DNA of 26,346 nt from an uncultured Spartobacteria bacterium (GCA_937960895.1 CALCJD010000038.1:1-26346); one strand, 5' to 3'. Positions 15,524-23,038 are shown, counted from the first letter of the stretch. Notes: a model not told the origin generated them from the sequence alone. Made by a program: numbers and translations.

Positions 15524-15557
15524 CGCCGCTTTGCTTTTACGGAGCGGCGTTTTTTTT
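15524..15557 (+). terminator. Intrinsic terminator of the putative 6S RNA
   Basis: CGCCGCT (15524-15530) pairs with AGCGGCG (15543-15549) and is followed directly by eight T residues (15550-15557). This is the clearest intrinsic terminator in the window. It lies 8 nt beyond the 3' end of the predicted RNA and before the kinase start, which argues for a separate short transcript upstream. Confidence 0.88.
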
Positions 15558-15600
15558 ACACCCCCTCCGACAAAGGCACGGAAGTTGCTCCCTTTCGAAC

Positions 15601-16941
15601 GTGCAAGGGGTGGGAACCAACACAGAAATCATTTCCGGAACCAGCGGCCGTTATCGCGTGGGGGAAACCATTGGCCGCGGCGGACTGGGGGAGGTCTTTC
15701 GGGCGGAGGACACACAGCTTCACCGTCTCGTGGCAATCAAACGCCTCCACGGCGAGGAAATCGACGCCGGCGAGCGGGCCCGGAAGGTGATCCAGGAGGC
15801 GCGCCATCTCGCCGCCCTGCAACATCCCAACATCGTCACGGTCTATGATGTCATCGAGGACCGCGGCGACGTCCTGGTCGTGATGGAACTCCTGCGCGGC
15901 CGGACCCTGCAGGAGATCGTCGAAAAGGCCCCCCTGCTGGAGGCGGATTTTGTGAACGTGATGCGCCAGACCCTCGAGGGCCTCATCGCCGCGCACTCCC
16001 TGGAAATGCTGCACCGCGACATCAAGCCCGGCAATCTCATGCTGGTCGATCTTCCCAGCGGTGCCTTTCAGGTGAAGATCCTCGACTTCGGTCTGGCGAA
16101 AATCGCGGTGGAACCTTCGTTGCAGACCATGGATCAGACCGGAGCCCTCATGGGCTCGGTCTATACCATGTCGCCGGAGCAGTTCGAAGGACGTCCGCTG
16201 GATGTGCGCAGCGACCTGTATTCGCTCGGCTGCGTGGCCTATTTTTCCCTCGCCGGATATTATCCCTTCAACGGCAAAAACGTGCCCGAGGTGATCTGCG
16301 CCCACCTGCAGCGCCGGATGGCCCCGCTGAAGGAACTCCGTCCGGATGTTTCCCCGGAAATCTGTGAGTGGGTGGGACGTTTGATGGCGACCTATCCCCA
16401 CAATCGTCCCGATTCGGCCGCCGCCGCGCTTGAGGAATTGAGTGCCATCACGGCCGGCCGACCCGTCCCGTCCGAACGGCCTGTGCCGGCGCCGGTTCCG
16501 CCGGTCTCCGCGCCATCCCCCAAACCCTGGGCCGGCATCGGCGTGGCGGTCGCCGTGCTGGTTCTTTGCGGGATTTATTTGCAACACCAGCTGAAGACGC
16601 CCGCAGGATCCGCCCCGGCTGCCGCGCTGTCGGTGCCGGAGGTGACCGCCGCCGATACCCCGGCCATCCTTGCGAGGGAAGGGAAACCCATCGTCGTGAC
16701 CGGCAGGATCGACAGGATGAGCGTCGATCCCTCCGGCACGATTCGATCCCTGCATTTTGCCGGTGCCCCGCCGCGTGGCGTGAGCCTGGTCTTTTTTGTC
16801 GAACGGGCGCCCCGGGACTTCACAGAAGAACGCCTCACATCCTTTGTCGGAAAAAAGGTTCGGGTGCACGGAACCGTCAGCGTCGCCGACGGAGCGCCCC
16901 GCATCACCATCGATTCCCTCCCGCAGATCGAAGAAATCTGA
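15601..16941 (+). CDS. Membrane serine/threonine protein kinase with C-terminal OB-like domain (copy 1)
   Basis: A Hanks-type kinase of 446 residues from GTG 15601. A longer frame from 15487 would overlap the terminator and is rejected; GTG 15610 is an alternative. Key residues are the glycine loop IGRGGLGEVF (24-33), Lys47 in VAIK, Glu66 of helix C, Asp140/Asn145 in HRDIKPGN, Asp162 in DFGLAK and the MSPEQF segment. The kinase domain ends near 285; a proline-rich linker leads to one transmembrane helix (about 309-327). The last ~100 residues (IVVTGRIDRM, VGKKVRVHGTVSV, RITIDSLPQI) have the alternating-strand pattern of an OB fold and would lie outside the cytoplasm, probably as sensor. The next gene is a close paralogue, so the pair arose by tandem duplication. 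Substrates are unknown. Confidence 0.85.
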   Translation: MQGVGTNTEIISGTSGRYRVGETIGRGGLGEVFRAEDTQLHRLVAIKRLHGEEIDAGERARKVIQEARHLAALQHPNIVTVYDVIEDRGDVLVVMELLRGRTLQEIVEKAPLLEADFVNVMRQTLEGLIAAHSLEMLHRDIKPGNLMLVDLPSGAFQVKILDFGLAKIAVEPSLQTMDQTGALMGSVYTMSPEQFEGRPLDVRSDLYSLGCVAYFSLAGYYPFNGKNVPEVICAHLQRRMAPLKELRPDVSPEICEWVGRLMATYPHNRPDSAAAALEELSAITAGRPVPSERPVPAPVPPVSAPSPKPWAGIGVAVAVLVLCGIYLQHQLKTPAGSAPAAALSVPEVTAADTPAILAREGKPIVVTGRIDRMSVDPSGTIRSLHFAGAPPRGVSLVFFVERAPRDFTEERLTSFVGKKVRVHGTVSVADGAPRITIDSLPQIEEI

Positions 16942-17002
16942 ACGCCGGTCCCCCGTTGGAAAGCTGCTCGGCCGGAGGAGGAAACGCAGAATTTATGAAA
17001 CC

Positions 17003-17044
17003 TGTTGCTTGATCTTTTGCAACACGTTGAATAAAATGGAGATT
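17003..17044 (+). promoter_or_regulatory. Promoter of kinase copy 2 with overlapping inverted repeat
   Basis: TTGATC (17009-17014), a 17-nt spacer and TAAAAT (17032-17037) give a good sigma70-type promoter. The predicted start falls at the ATG at 17045, so the mRNA would be leaderless. TGTTGC (17003-17008) and GCAACA (17019-17024) are a 6-bp inverted repeat with a 10-nt centre that straddles the -35 box and could be an operator. Confidence 0.55.
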
Positions 17045-18394
17045 ATGCAGATCGCCCCAACACGTTCTGAAGGAATTTCCTTTAACGAACGCTATCGTTT
17101 GGGGGAGATGATCGGCCGCGGGGGGCTGGGGGAGGTTTATCGCGGCGAGGACACGCAGCTTTGCCGTCCGGTGGCCCTGAAGCGGTTGCAGGGTGTTGCG
17201 GGAAAGGTCGGGGAAGGCGGGGCAAGCATCCTGCAGGAGGCGCGGCATTTGGCGGCCCTTCAGCATCCGAACATCGTGACGGTTTACGATGTGGTCGAGA
17301 ACCGCGGGGATGTCGTGGTGGTGATGGAGTTGCTGGAAGGCCGGACCCTCCAGGACGTCGCGGAGGAGGCCCCGTTGACGGTGGAGGATTTTGTCCCCGT
17401 GATGGAGCAGGCGTTGCAGGGCCTGATGGCCGCGCATGCGAAGGGCATGCTGCACCGCGACATCAAGCCCGGCAATCTCATGCTCAGCCGGCTGCCGGGC
17501 GGAGAGATGCAATTGAAGATCTTGGATTTCGGCCTGGCGAAGATGGCGCCCGAACCCTCCGAACAGACCCGCGATCAGAATGGTGCGTTGATGGGATCGA
17601 TTTACATGATGGCGCCGGAGCAGTTCGAGGGACGGCCCCTGGACGGACGGAGCGACCTGTATTCGCTGGGCTGTGCCGCCTATTTTGCCCTGACGGCCGC
17701 GTCCCCCTTTTCGGGGGACACCGTGGCCGAAGTGATCACCGCGCACCTGCAGGGCCGTTGCACCCCGATCAAGGAATTGCGCCCGGACCTTCCCGCCGCC
17801 CTCTGTGCCTGGGTGCACAGCCTGATGAGTGTGCGTCCCGAGGATCGTCCGGAGTCGGCGGCCGAGGCGCTGGCGCAGTTGCGCCGGGCCGTGCAGGGGA
17901 AAACGGTGGTTCCGGACGTCCCGGTGGTGACGGTGGTCCCGCAGGCCTCCCGGCTTGCGGCCGGCTCTCCGGGCTGGCATTTCCGGCTGTCCCGCTTTCA
18001 TTTTGCGGATTTCGGGGTGGGGGCGTTGCTGCTGGTGATCGGGGCGTTTTGCTATTTCCGGATCTCCATGCCCGAATCGCTGGCCGGAACGGTGCCGGTC
18101 CTGGCTCCGCAGGAACGCCGGGCCGTGCTGGATCGGCTGGGCGAGCGGGTGATCGTCGAGGGCGTGGTGAAGGAGGTCATGTCGGGCAAGGGCGGCTTCC
18201 GCTACCTGCGTTTTGTCGAGACCGGGGAAAAGGATCTCGCGCTGGCGTTTTTTGCGACCGAAAACCCTTTGGAGCAACTGCAGAAGATGTCCTCCTATGT
18301 CGGCCGGAAGGTGCGGGTGGTCGGTACGGTAAGCCAGCACGAGGACCTGCCGGTCATTTTCATCGATTCCTTTTCCCAACTCGAAACGCTTTGA
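17045..18394 (+). CDS. Membrane serine/threonine protein kinase with C-terminal OB-like domain (copy 2)
   Basis: A 449-residue paralogue of the upstream kinase with the same layout: glycine loop IGRGGLGEVY (23-32), Lys46 in VALK, Asp139/Asn144 in HRDIKPGN, Asp161 in DFGLAK, the MAPEQF segment, a transmembrane helix at about 325-341 (VGALLLVIGAFCYF), and an OB-like extracytoplasmic domain (VIVEGVVKEVMSGKGGFRYL, YVGRKVRVVGTVSQ, VIFIDSFSQL). ATG 17045 is chosen because it sits where transcription from the promoter at 17009-17037 should begin; ATG 17036, inside the -10 box, is the alternative. The kinase domains of the two copies agree over long stretches, whereas linker, membrane segment and C-terminal domain have diverged, as expected if they sense different signals. 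Both are active-looking kinases. Confidence 0.87.
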   Translation: MQIAPTRSEGISFNERYRLGEMIGRGGLGEVYRGEDTQLCRPVALKRLQGVAGKVGEGGASILQEARHLAALQHPNIVTVYDVVENRGDVVVVMELLEGRTLQDVAEEAPLTVEDFVPVMEQALQGLMAAHAKGMLHRDIKPGNLMLSRLPGGEMQLKILDFGLAKMAPEPSEQTRDQNGALMGSIYMMAPEQFEGRPLDGRSDLYSLGCAAYFALTAASPFSGDTVAEVITAHLQGRCTPIKELRPDLPAALCAWVHSLMSVRPEDRPESAAEALAQLRRAVQGKTVVPDVPVVTVVPQASRLAAGSPGWHFRLSRFHFADFGVGALLLVIGAFCYFRISMPESLAGTVPVLAPQERRAVLDRLGERVIVEGVVKEVMSGKGGFRYLRFVETGEKDLALAFFATENPLEQLQKMSSYVGRKVRVVGTVSQHEDLPVIFIDSFSQLETL

Positions 18395-18396
18395 CG

Positions 18397-18424
18397 TTGA
18401 GCGTCGCGTGCGAGCCGCTATGGT
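18397..18424 (+). promoter_or_regulatory. Candidate promoter of carA
   Basis: TTGAGC (18397-18402) is followed after 16 nt by TATGGT (18419-18424), which ends 7 nt before the preferred carA ATG at 18432. This again predicts an mRNA with almost no leader. The match is moderate, and the promoter starts directly after the kinase stop codon. Confidence 0.35.
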
Positions 18425-18431
18425 TGGGGTA

Positions 18432-19607
18432 ATGGATGCATTGCTCGCCCTTGAGGACGGAACAATTTTTCGCGGGGAATCCTTTGGCGCCCCGACCCCG
18501 AGTGCCGGGGAAATCTGCTTTAACACCTCCATGACCGGATATCAGGAGGTTCTCACCGATCCGTCCTACCGCGGGCAGATCGTGGCGATGACCTATCCGT
18601 TGATCGGCAACTACGGGATCAACACGCTTGATGTCGAAAGCCACACCCCGCATGTGCGCGGCTTTGTCATTGAGGAATTGAGCCCGCTGGCGAGCAGCTG
18701 GCGGTCCGAAGGCACCCTGGCCGACTATCTGAAGCAGCACGGCATTCCGGGAATCCAAGGGGTGGATACGCGGGCGTTGACGCGGCGGCTGCGGACCTCC
18801 GGAGCCATGCGGGCCTGCGTGTTTCCGGGCACCGATGAAAAGGAGGCCATCCGCCTGGCGCGGGAGGTGACCTATGACGGGGTGGATTTTGTGAAGGAGG
18901 TCACTCCGGCGAGTCCTTACGACTGGGACCGCGAAAACGTGTTGAGCCGTCCCTGGGTGGTGGCGCGGAGCGGGGTCGACGCCACGGGCCGGCAGGATGC
19001 CCTGGGCAATGTTTTTGAAGATCTGCCGCCGGCCACCCGGAGGATCGTGGCCTACGACTTCGGGATGAAAAAGAACATCCTCCGTTCCCTGCGGCGGAAC
19101 GGGTTTGCGGTGAGGGTCGTGCCGGCCACCACGCCGGCGGAGGAGGTGCTGGCGATGAATCCCGACGGCGTCTTTCTTTCCAACGGTCCCGGCGATCCCT
19201 CCGCGTTGGGGTATGCGCATGAAGCGGTGCGCGCGCTCATCGGGAAAAAGCCCCTTTTTGGCATCTGCCTTGGCCACCAGATCCTCGGTCTGGCTTTGGG
19301 AGGGAAGACCTTCAAGCTGAAATTCGGTCATCGCGGCGCCAATCAGCCCGTCAAGGATCTCCGGACCGGCAAGGTGGCGATCACGTCGCAGAATCACGGC
19401 TACGCCGTCGATCCGGATTCCCTGCCGGACGACGTGGAGGTGACCCACGTCAATCTCAACGATGGCACGGTGGCCGGACTGCGGCACAAAAAGCACCCCG
19501 CCTTCAGCGTACAGTATCACCCCGAGGCCTCTCCCGGACCGCACGACGCGTCGTATTTTTTCCGCGAGTTTGCCAAAGAAGTTGATGTTGTCCGCAAAAA
19601 CTCCTAG
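18432..19607 (+). CDS. carA: Carbamoyl-phosphate synthase small (glutaminase) subunit
   Basis: A 391-residue subunit that hydrolyses glutamine and channels ammonia to CarB for carbamoyl phosphate, the precursor of arginine and pyrimidines. The N-terminal CPSase domain begins MDALLALEDGTIFRGESFGA and contains FNTSMTGYQEVLTDPSYRGQ. The class I glutaminase domain has nucleophile Cys279 in GICLGHQ and the partners His363 and Glu365 in QYHPEASPGPHD. ATG 18432 gives the usual start; ATG 18420 and GTG 18408 are in-frame alternatives. carB is not adjacent, so the two subunits are encoded apart in this organism. The stop codon forms part of the -10 box of the next gene. Confidence 0.96.
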   Translation: MDALLALEDGTIFRGESFGAPTPSAGEICFNTSMTGYQEVLTDPSYRGQIVAMTYPLIGNYGINTLDVESHTPHVRGFVIEELSPLASSWRSEGTLADYLKQHGIPGIQGVDTRALTRRLRTSGAMRACVFPGTDEKEAIRLAREVTYDGVDFVKEVTPASPYDWDRENVLSRPWVVARSGVDATGRQDALGNVFEDLPPATRRIVAYDFGMKKNILRSLRRNGFAVRVVPATTPAEEVLAMNPDGVFLSNGPGDPSALGYAHEAVRALIGKKPLFGICLGHQILGLALGGKTFKLKFGHRGANQPVKDLRTGKVAITSQNHGYAVDPDSLPDDVEVTHVNLNDGTVAGLRHKKHPAFSVQYHPEASPGPHDASYFFREFAKEVDVVRKNS

Positions 19608-19610
19608 TCT
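19582..19610 (+). promoter_or_regulatory. Promoter of the FHA gene inside the carA 3' end
   Basis: TTGATG (19582-19587), a 17-nt spacer and TAGTCT (19605-19610) precede the ATG at 19619 by 8 nt, again predicting a leaderless transcript. The box overlaps the carA stop codon TAG. Confidence 0.5.
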
Positions 19611-19618
19611 TGCCGCGC

Positions 19619-20128
19619 ATGCCCCAGTTGCAAATCTTTCTCTCCGAGGACAATCAGGTCACCCATGACCTGACCGACGAAAAGGTCACCGTCGGCCGGC
19701 TGGCCGACAACACGCTGCAGATCGAGGACGCGTCGGTTTCCAGCCACCACGCCGAACTGATCCTCGAAGGCGAGACCTATCGTTTGCGCGATCTGGGGTC
19801 GACGAACGGCACATTTGTCAACGGGGAGGCCACGACCGAGGCGGTCCTCAAGCACGGGGACGAGGTGCGTTTTGGCCGCGTGGAGACGGTTTATGCGGCC
19901 AAGGAAGCGGGCTTCGAGTCGCAACCCCTGCCGGAATCCTCCGCCACCGCGGCCGAAGTGGGACTGCGCAGCGCGCGGCCGTCGGGTTTTGTCAGCACGT
20001 CGCCCATTTCCCGCTCGGACAAGGAGAAGGATCCCCTGGCGGCCGTGCTTTACGCTTTCGGCGGCCTGGCCATCCTGTCCGCCGTGGTCGCGGCGTATTT
20101 TGTGCTCAGCATGCAGGCCGCGGCCTGA
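19619..20128 (+). CDS. FHA-domain protein with C-terminal membrane anchor
   Basis: A 169-residue protein. Residues about 15-95 form a forkhead-associated domain, with the phosphopeptide-binding landmarks GRLADN, DASVSSHHAEL and DLGSTNGTFVNGE followed by HGDEVRFG. The conserved Arg, Ser and Asn are in place, so it should bind phosphothreonine. A linker of about 40 residues leads to a single transmembrane helix at the C-terminus (AVLYAFGGLAILSAVVAAYF), placing the FHA domain in the cytoplasm. FHA proteins commonly read the products of Hanks-type kinases, and two such kinases lie 1.2 kb upstream, separated by carA. A functional link is plausible but unproven. Confidence 0.88.
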   Translation: MPQLQIFLSEDNQVTHDLTDEKVTVGRLADNTLQIEDASVSSHHAELILEGETYRLRDLGSTNGTFVNGEATTEAVLKHGDEVRFGRVETVYAAKEAGFESQPLPESSATAAEVGLRSARPSGFVSTSPISRSDKEKDPLAAVLYAFGGLAILSAVVAAYFVLSMQAAA

Positions 20129-20205
20129 GAACGAAGCGTTCGCGGAGGACCCGCCCGGCCGGGCTTCGCGTTCACCCCGGGGTCTCGCGTGTCCTGAGGC
20201 CGGGG
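20129..20205. terminator. Hairpins between convergent genes
   Basis: GAACGAAGC (20129-20137) pairs with GCTTCGCGTTC (20163-20173) with two bulged bases, and CCCCGG (20175-20180) with CCGGGG (20200-20205). They fill the gap between the FHA gene and the convergent secreted-protein gene. Neither has a clean T-tract, so termination is likely only by position. Confidence 0.35.
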
Positions 20206-20218
20206 AAAAGGAAATCCG

Positions 20219-20899
20219 TCACCAGTCCGGGCTGAGCTTTCGTTTGACGTTGGGACGCGGAAGTTTTCGGGTCATTTTTTCAAAGGCCACCGTCTTGAAC
20301 GAATAGGTGCCGCCCCCGCTTTCGACGAGCACCATGGACCGCAGGCGGTAGTGCCTGTCGAAGGTGAAGGTGATTTTTTCCACCGAAATGGGACCGAAAC
20401 GTTTGCGGAAGGTGATTTCCGTTCCTCCCTGCGTGGCGGACATGTCCATGCGCATGAGCCCGGAAAACAGAAGGCTGCGGACCCCCGCGCCCTTGGAGGC
20501 CTCCCGCAACACGTCCCAGACGAAACAGAAGGCCGGCCGGTACGGAATGCCGAGCAGTTCGGCCTTGGTGACGTGTTCCCGGTCGCGGTCGTAGACAAAA
20601 AGCACCAGGGAATTGTGCCAGAAATAAAAATCGTACGGTTCGGCGTCGGCCCCCGTCGTATTGAAGGCAAACGCCGCGCCCACGTCGCGGTCGAAACGCA
20701 GCCGGGCGCCACACTCGAAGGGCGGCTGTCCGGGTTTGCGAATGGTGAAGGTGCCCCTGATCCGAAAGCGCGGCTGTTCCCGGAGGAACGCCCGCACAAA
20801 ATCGAGCGGAGTGGTTTCCGGTCCCTTGTCATCGGCCGACGCCGAAGGCAGGACGGCGATGAGAGCCAGGAGGGCGAAAAGGGTTTTGTGCAGGGGCAT
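20219..20899 (-). CDS. Secreted protein of unknown function, possibly LolA-like fold
   Basis: A 226-residue protein with a clear Sec signal peptide (MPLHKTLFALLALIAVLPSASA, cut before DDKG). The mature part is rich in beta-strand patterns with alternating charged and aromatic residues (FRIRGTFTIRKPG, RLRFDRDVGAAFAFN, YDFYFWHNSLVLFVYDRD, TEITFRKRF, KITFTFDRHYRLRSMVLVES). This resembles the open barrel of LolA/LppX-type lipid carriers, which share the strand-by-strand 'read-out' architecture, but no diagnostic motif is present. It lies 8 nt downstream of the AI-2E-family gene on the same strand, so the two may be co-expressed at the envelope. Confidence 0.75.
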   Translation of the reverse strand: MPLHKTLFALLALIAVLPSASADDKGPETTPLDFVRAFLREQPRFRIRGTFTIRKPGQPPFECGARLRFDRDVGAAFAFNTTGADAEPYDFYFWHNSLVLFVYDRDREHVTKAELLGIPYRPAFCFVWDVLREASKGAGVRSLLFSGLMRMDMSATQGGTEITFRKRFGPISVEKITFTFDRHYRLRSMVLVESGGGTYSFKTVAFEKMTRKLPRPNVKRKLSPDW

Positions 20900-20907
20900 G
20901 CCGGGCC

Positions 20908-21993
20908 TCAGGAGGGATTGGATATCTCATCGGGCGCCAGATCCTCGTCGACCGTATTGATCCATTCCCGCCAGGTGGCAAAAAGCAAAGCCATCAACAC
21001 CGGACCCACAAACAGACCGACCAGGCCCATGGTTTTGACGCCGCCGATCAGGCCGAAAAAGGTCGGCAGAAAGGGCAGGCGAATCGGACCGCCCACCAGC
21101 TTGGGACGCAGCGTCTTGTCGACGATGAAGAGCTCGATCGAACCCCAGACGAAAAGGGCCAGTCCGGCCACGGGGCTTCCGCTCGCGACGAGATAAATCG
21201 ACACCGAGGTGAACGCCAGCGGTGCCCCCCCGGGGATCATCGCCATGAAACCGGTCAAAACCCCCAGCAGGAACGCCGACGGCACCCCCGCCAGTTTGTA
21301 GGCGATGCCGAGCACGATGCCCTCTCCCACGGCGATGATGGTCATGCCGGTGACCGTCGCGCTCACCGTGGCGGGAACCACCCGGGAAAAGCGCTGCCAG
21401 CGCCGCGGCAGGATGCGTTCCCCCACGCGATCGATCTGGGCGGCCATTTTTGCCCCGTCCTTGTAGATGAAGAACAGCGTGAGCATCACGAAAAGCACGT
21501 TCAGAAGAAAATTGAAGGCATGGGTGCCCGTGGCCAGCATCAGCCGGTAGATGTTGCCGATCTGCTCGCCGCTGATGCTTTTGACCAGCTCGTTCAGCGC
21601 ATTGGGCTTGCCCAGGTAGTTGTGCCACGTGTCGAGCAGTTGGGCGCTGATGAACGGGGTTCGTCCCAGCGCCTCCGGGGCGGGCAGTCCCTCCTTGTTG
21701 GCCTCGACGAGCCAGGCCACCCAGGAGCGCACTTCCTGGATGGCATAGGCCAGCCCCATGGCCAGCGGGATCACCAGAACCAGAAGGATGATGCACAGGG
21801 CAATCGTGGCGGAGATCGTGGTACGCCCCCCGCAGAGCATGACCAGTCTGCGGTAAAGCGGCCAGCTGGCAAAACCGATGATCAAGGCCGCCAGAACCGG
21901 GATGAGGAAGCCTTTGAAGAAATAAACCCCGGCCAGCAGCATGAGCACGAGCAGCCAGCGTGCAATCGGATTTTCGGGAAGCATCGGGCTCAT
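20908..21993 (-). CDS. AI-2E family transporter-like membrane protein
   Basis: A 361-residue inner-membrane protein starting MSPMLPENPIARW at 21993; longer in-frame starts up to 22206 would overlap the AraC-type gene and encode low-complexity sequence. Seven to eight hydrophobic helices are seen, including GVYFFKGFLIPVLAALIIGF, ISATIALCIILLVLVIPLAM, HAFNFLLNVLFVMLTLFFIY, and the glycine- and proline-rich segment LGVLTGFMAMIPGGAPLAFT, a hallmark of the AI-2E (TqsA/YdiK/PerM) family. Members have been linked to autoinducer-2 export or to Na+/H+ antiport, so the substrate is open. Length is typical. It is followed after 8 nt by the secreted hypothetical. Confidence 0.9.
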   Translation of the reverse strand: MSPMLPENPIARWLLVLMLLAGVYFFKGFLIPVLAALIIGFASWPLYRRLVMLCGGRTTISATIALCIILLVLVIPLAMGLAYAIQEVRSWVAWLVEANKEGLPAPEALGRTPFISAQLLDTWHNYLGKPNALNELVKSISGEQIGNIYRLMLATGTHAFNFLLNVLFVMLTLFFIYKDGAKMAAQIDRVGERILPRRWQRFSRVVPATVSATVTGMTIIAVGEGIVLGIAYKLAGVPSAFLLGVLTGFMAMIPGGAPLAFTSVSIYLVASGSPVAGLALFVWGSIELFIVDKTLRPKLVGGPIRLPFLPTFFGLIGGVKTMGLVGLFVGPVLMALLFATWREWINTVDEDLAPDEISNPS

Positions 21994-22045
21994 CGGAAAA
22001 CGAGGAAACGCGTTCTGACGCGAAAGCAAAGCCCAAAGTCCGGGT

Positions 22046-22969
22046 TCATGCGGATCGGGCGGATTTCCGTCTGCGCCCGCCCGGGGGGGCGGGGTCGCGA
22101 AACAGGTTGTTCCCGTCCCGGGCCTGACGCCGGAATTCCCGCGGGGAAAGGCCGCGCGCGAGACGGAAGGTTCGGTTGAAGGTGGAGAGATTTTCGAATC
22201 CGGCATCGCAGGCGATGCGGCTGATGGAGTCGTCGGATTCCAGCAGGCGCCGGCAGGCTTCGCTGAGGCGCAGGTCTGTGAGGTAGGAGCGGAAGGTCTT
22301 GCCGACCGCCCTCCGGAAAAACCGGCTGAATGCGGAAGGACTCAGGCGGATCTGACGGGCGGCTTCCCGCTGGGTGACGGGCCCCGAGGCGTTCCGGGAC
22401 AGGTAGGCCAGGATGGTGCGGACGCGCGGATCCGAGGAATTCCGCCGGTTCCCGGCCCAGGGGGAAAGCGCCAGCGGACGGGCCTCCCTGGCATTGGCCA
22501 GTTCCTCGAGAATTTCCAGCAGGGCGGCCAGCCGGGCGAGGGGTGTCGCCGCCCGCATCATGCGCGGACGCAGACGCGCCGCCAAGGCCGGATCAAAGGC
22601 GAGGCCGCGGCCCGCGCGCTCAAACAGGTCGGCGATTCGCGCCATCTCCGGCAGGCTCAGCAGGGCCGAACCCCAGAGTTCGGTGTCAAACTGCACCACC
22701 AGGCTGTGCACGGGACCCGTTTCCTTCGGCGGCGAAAGCCAGGCATGAGGCAGGTTCCGTCCGAGGAGGCAGAAATCCCCGGGATGAAACGGCTCGACGC
22801 TGTCCCCGACATAACGCAGCCCGCTGCCCCGCAGAATCCAGGTCAGTTCAATCTCGGGATGCTGGTGCAGGGCGTGCCGGAAGGCGGAGGGACGAAATTC
22901 CCGCACCGCCACCGAGGCGGCACCCGTGAGGGGAACCCGTTCCAGCAGGGGCTCGGGACGCAGGCGCAT
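22046..22969 (-). CDS. AraC-family transcriptional regulator
   Basis: A 307-residue regulator. The N-terminal ~100 residues form a cupin-like ligand domain (HALHQHPEIELTWILRGSGL, FHPGDFCLLGRNLPHAWLSP). The C-terminal part holds two helix-turn-helix units: GPVTQREAARQIRLSPSAFS (about 195-215) and, in the second, DSISRIACDAGFENLSTFNR followed by RLARGLSPREFRRQ. Domain order and length are standard for the family; the cupin suggests control by a small organic ligand. It diverges from the P450 gene, so that gene is its likely target. The tail after the second HTH is arginine- and proline-rich. Confidence 0.92.
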   Translation of the reverse strand: MRLRPEPLLERVPLTGAASVAVREFRPSAFRHALHQHPEIELTWILRGSGLRYVGDSVEPFHPGDFCLLGRNLPHAWLSPPKETGPVHSLVVQFDTELWGSALLSLPEMARIADLFERAGRGLAFDPALAARLRPRMMRAATPLARLAALLEILEELANAREARPLALSPWAGNRRNSSDPRVRTILAYLSRNASGPVTQREAARQIRLSPSAFSRFFRRAVGKTFRSYLTDLRLSEACRRLLESDDSISRIACDAGFENLSTFNRTFRLARGLSPREFRRQARDGNNLFRDPAPPGGRRRKSARSA

Positions 22970-22987
22970 GAGGTATTAAATGCCACA

Positions 22988-23038
22988 TTGACGGAAAAAA
23001 CCGATAAAAAACGACATCCATTCATCATTTTTTGTCAA
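22988..23038. promoter_or_regulatory. Inverted TTGAC repeats in the araC/P450 intergenic region
   Basis: TTGACGGAAAAAA (22988-23000) and TTTTTTGTCAA (23028-23038) are inverted copies of TTGAC-(nn)-AAAAAA on either side of an AT-rich spacer in an otherwise GC-rich setting. They may be regulator half-sites, or the -35 elements of overlapping divergent promoters; no convincing -10 boxes were found at the proper distance. Confidence 0.4.

Noticed and set aside
15333..15600. Open frames in the stretch between pheT and the kinase, including the upstream extension of the kinase to 15487
   Set aside because: They run through the predicted 6S RNA and an intrinsic terminator, and their translations show no protein-like pattern.
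15556..18532. Long minus-strand frames opposite the two kinases
   Set aside because: Both kinases have full catalytic motifs on the plus strand; the antisense products are His/Gly/Arg-rich and parallel each other only because the kinases are duplicated.
22046..22206. Extension of the AI-2E-type protein to a start at 22206
   Set aside because: It would overlap the 3' end of the AraC gene and add about 70 residues without family resemblance.
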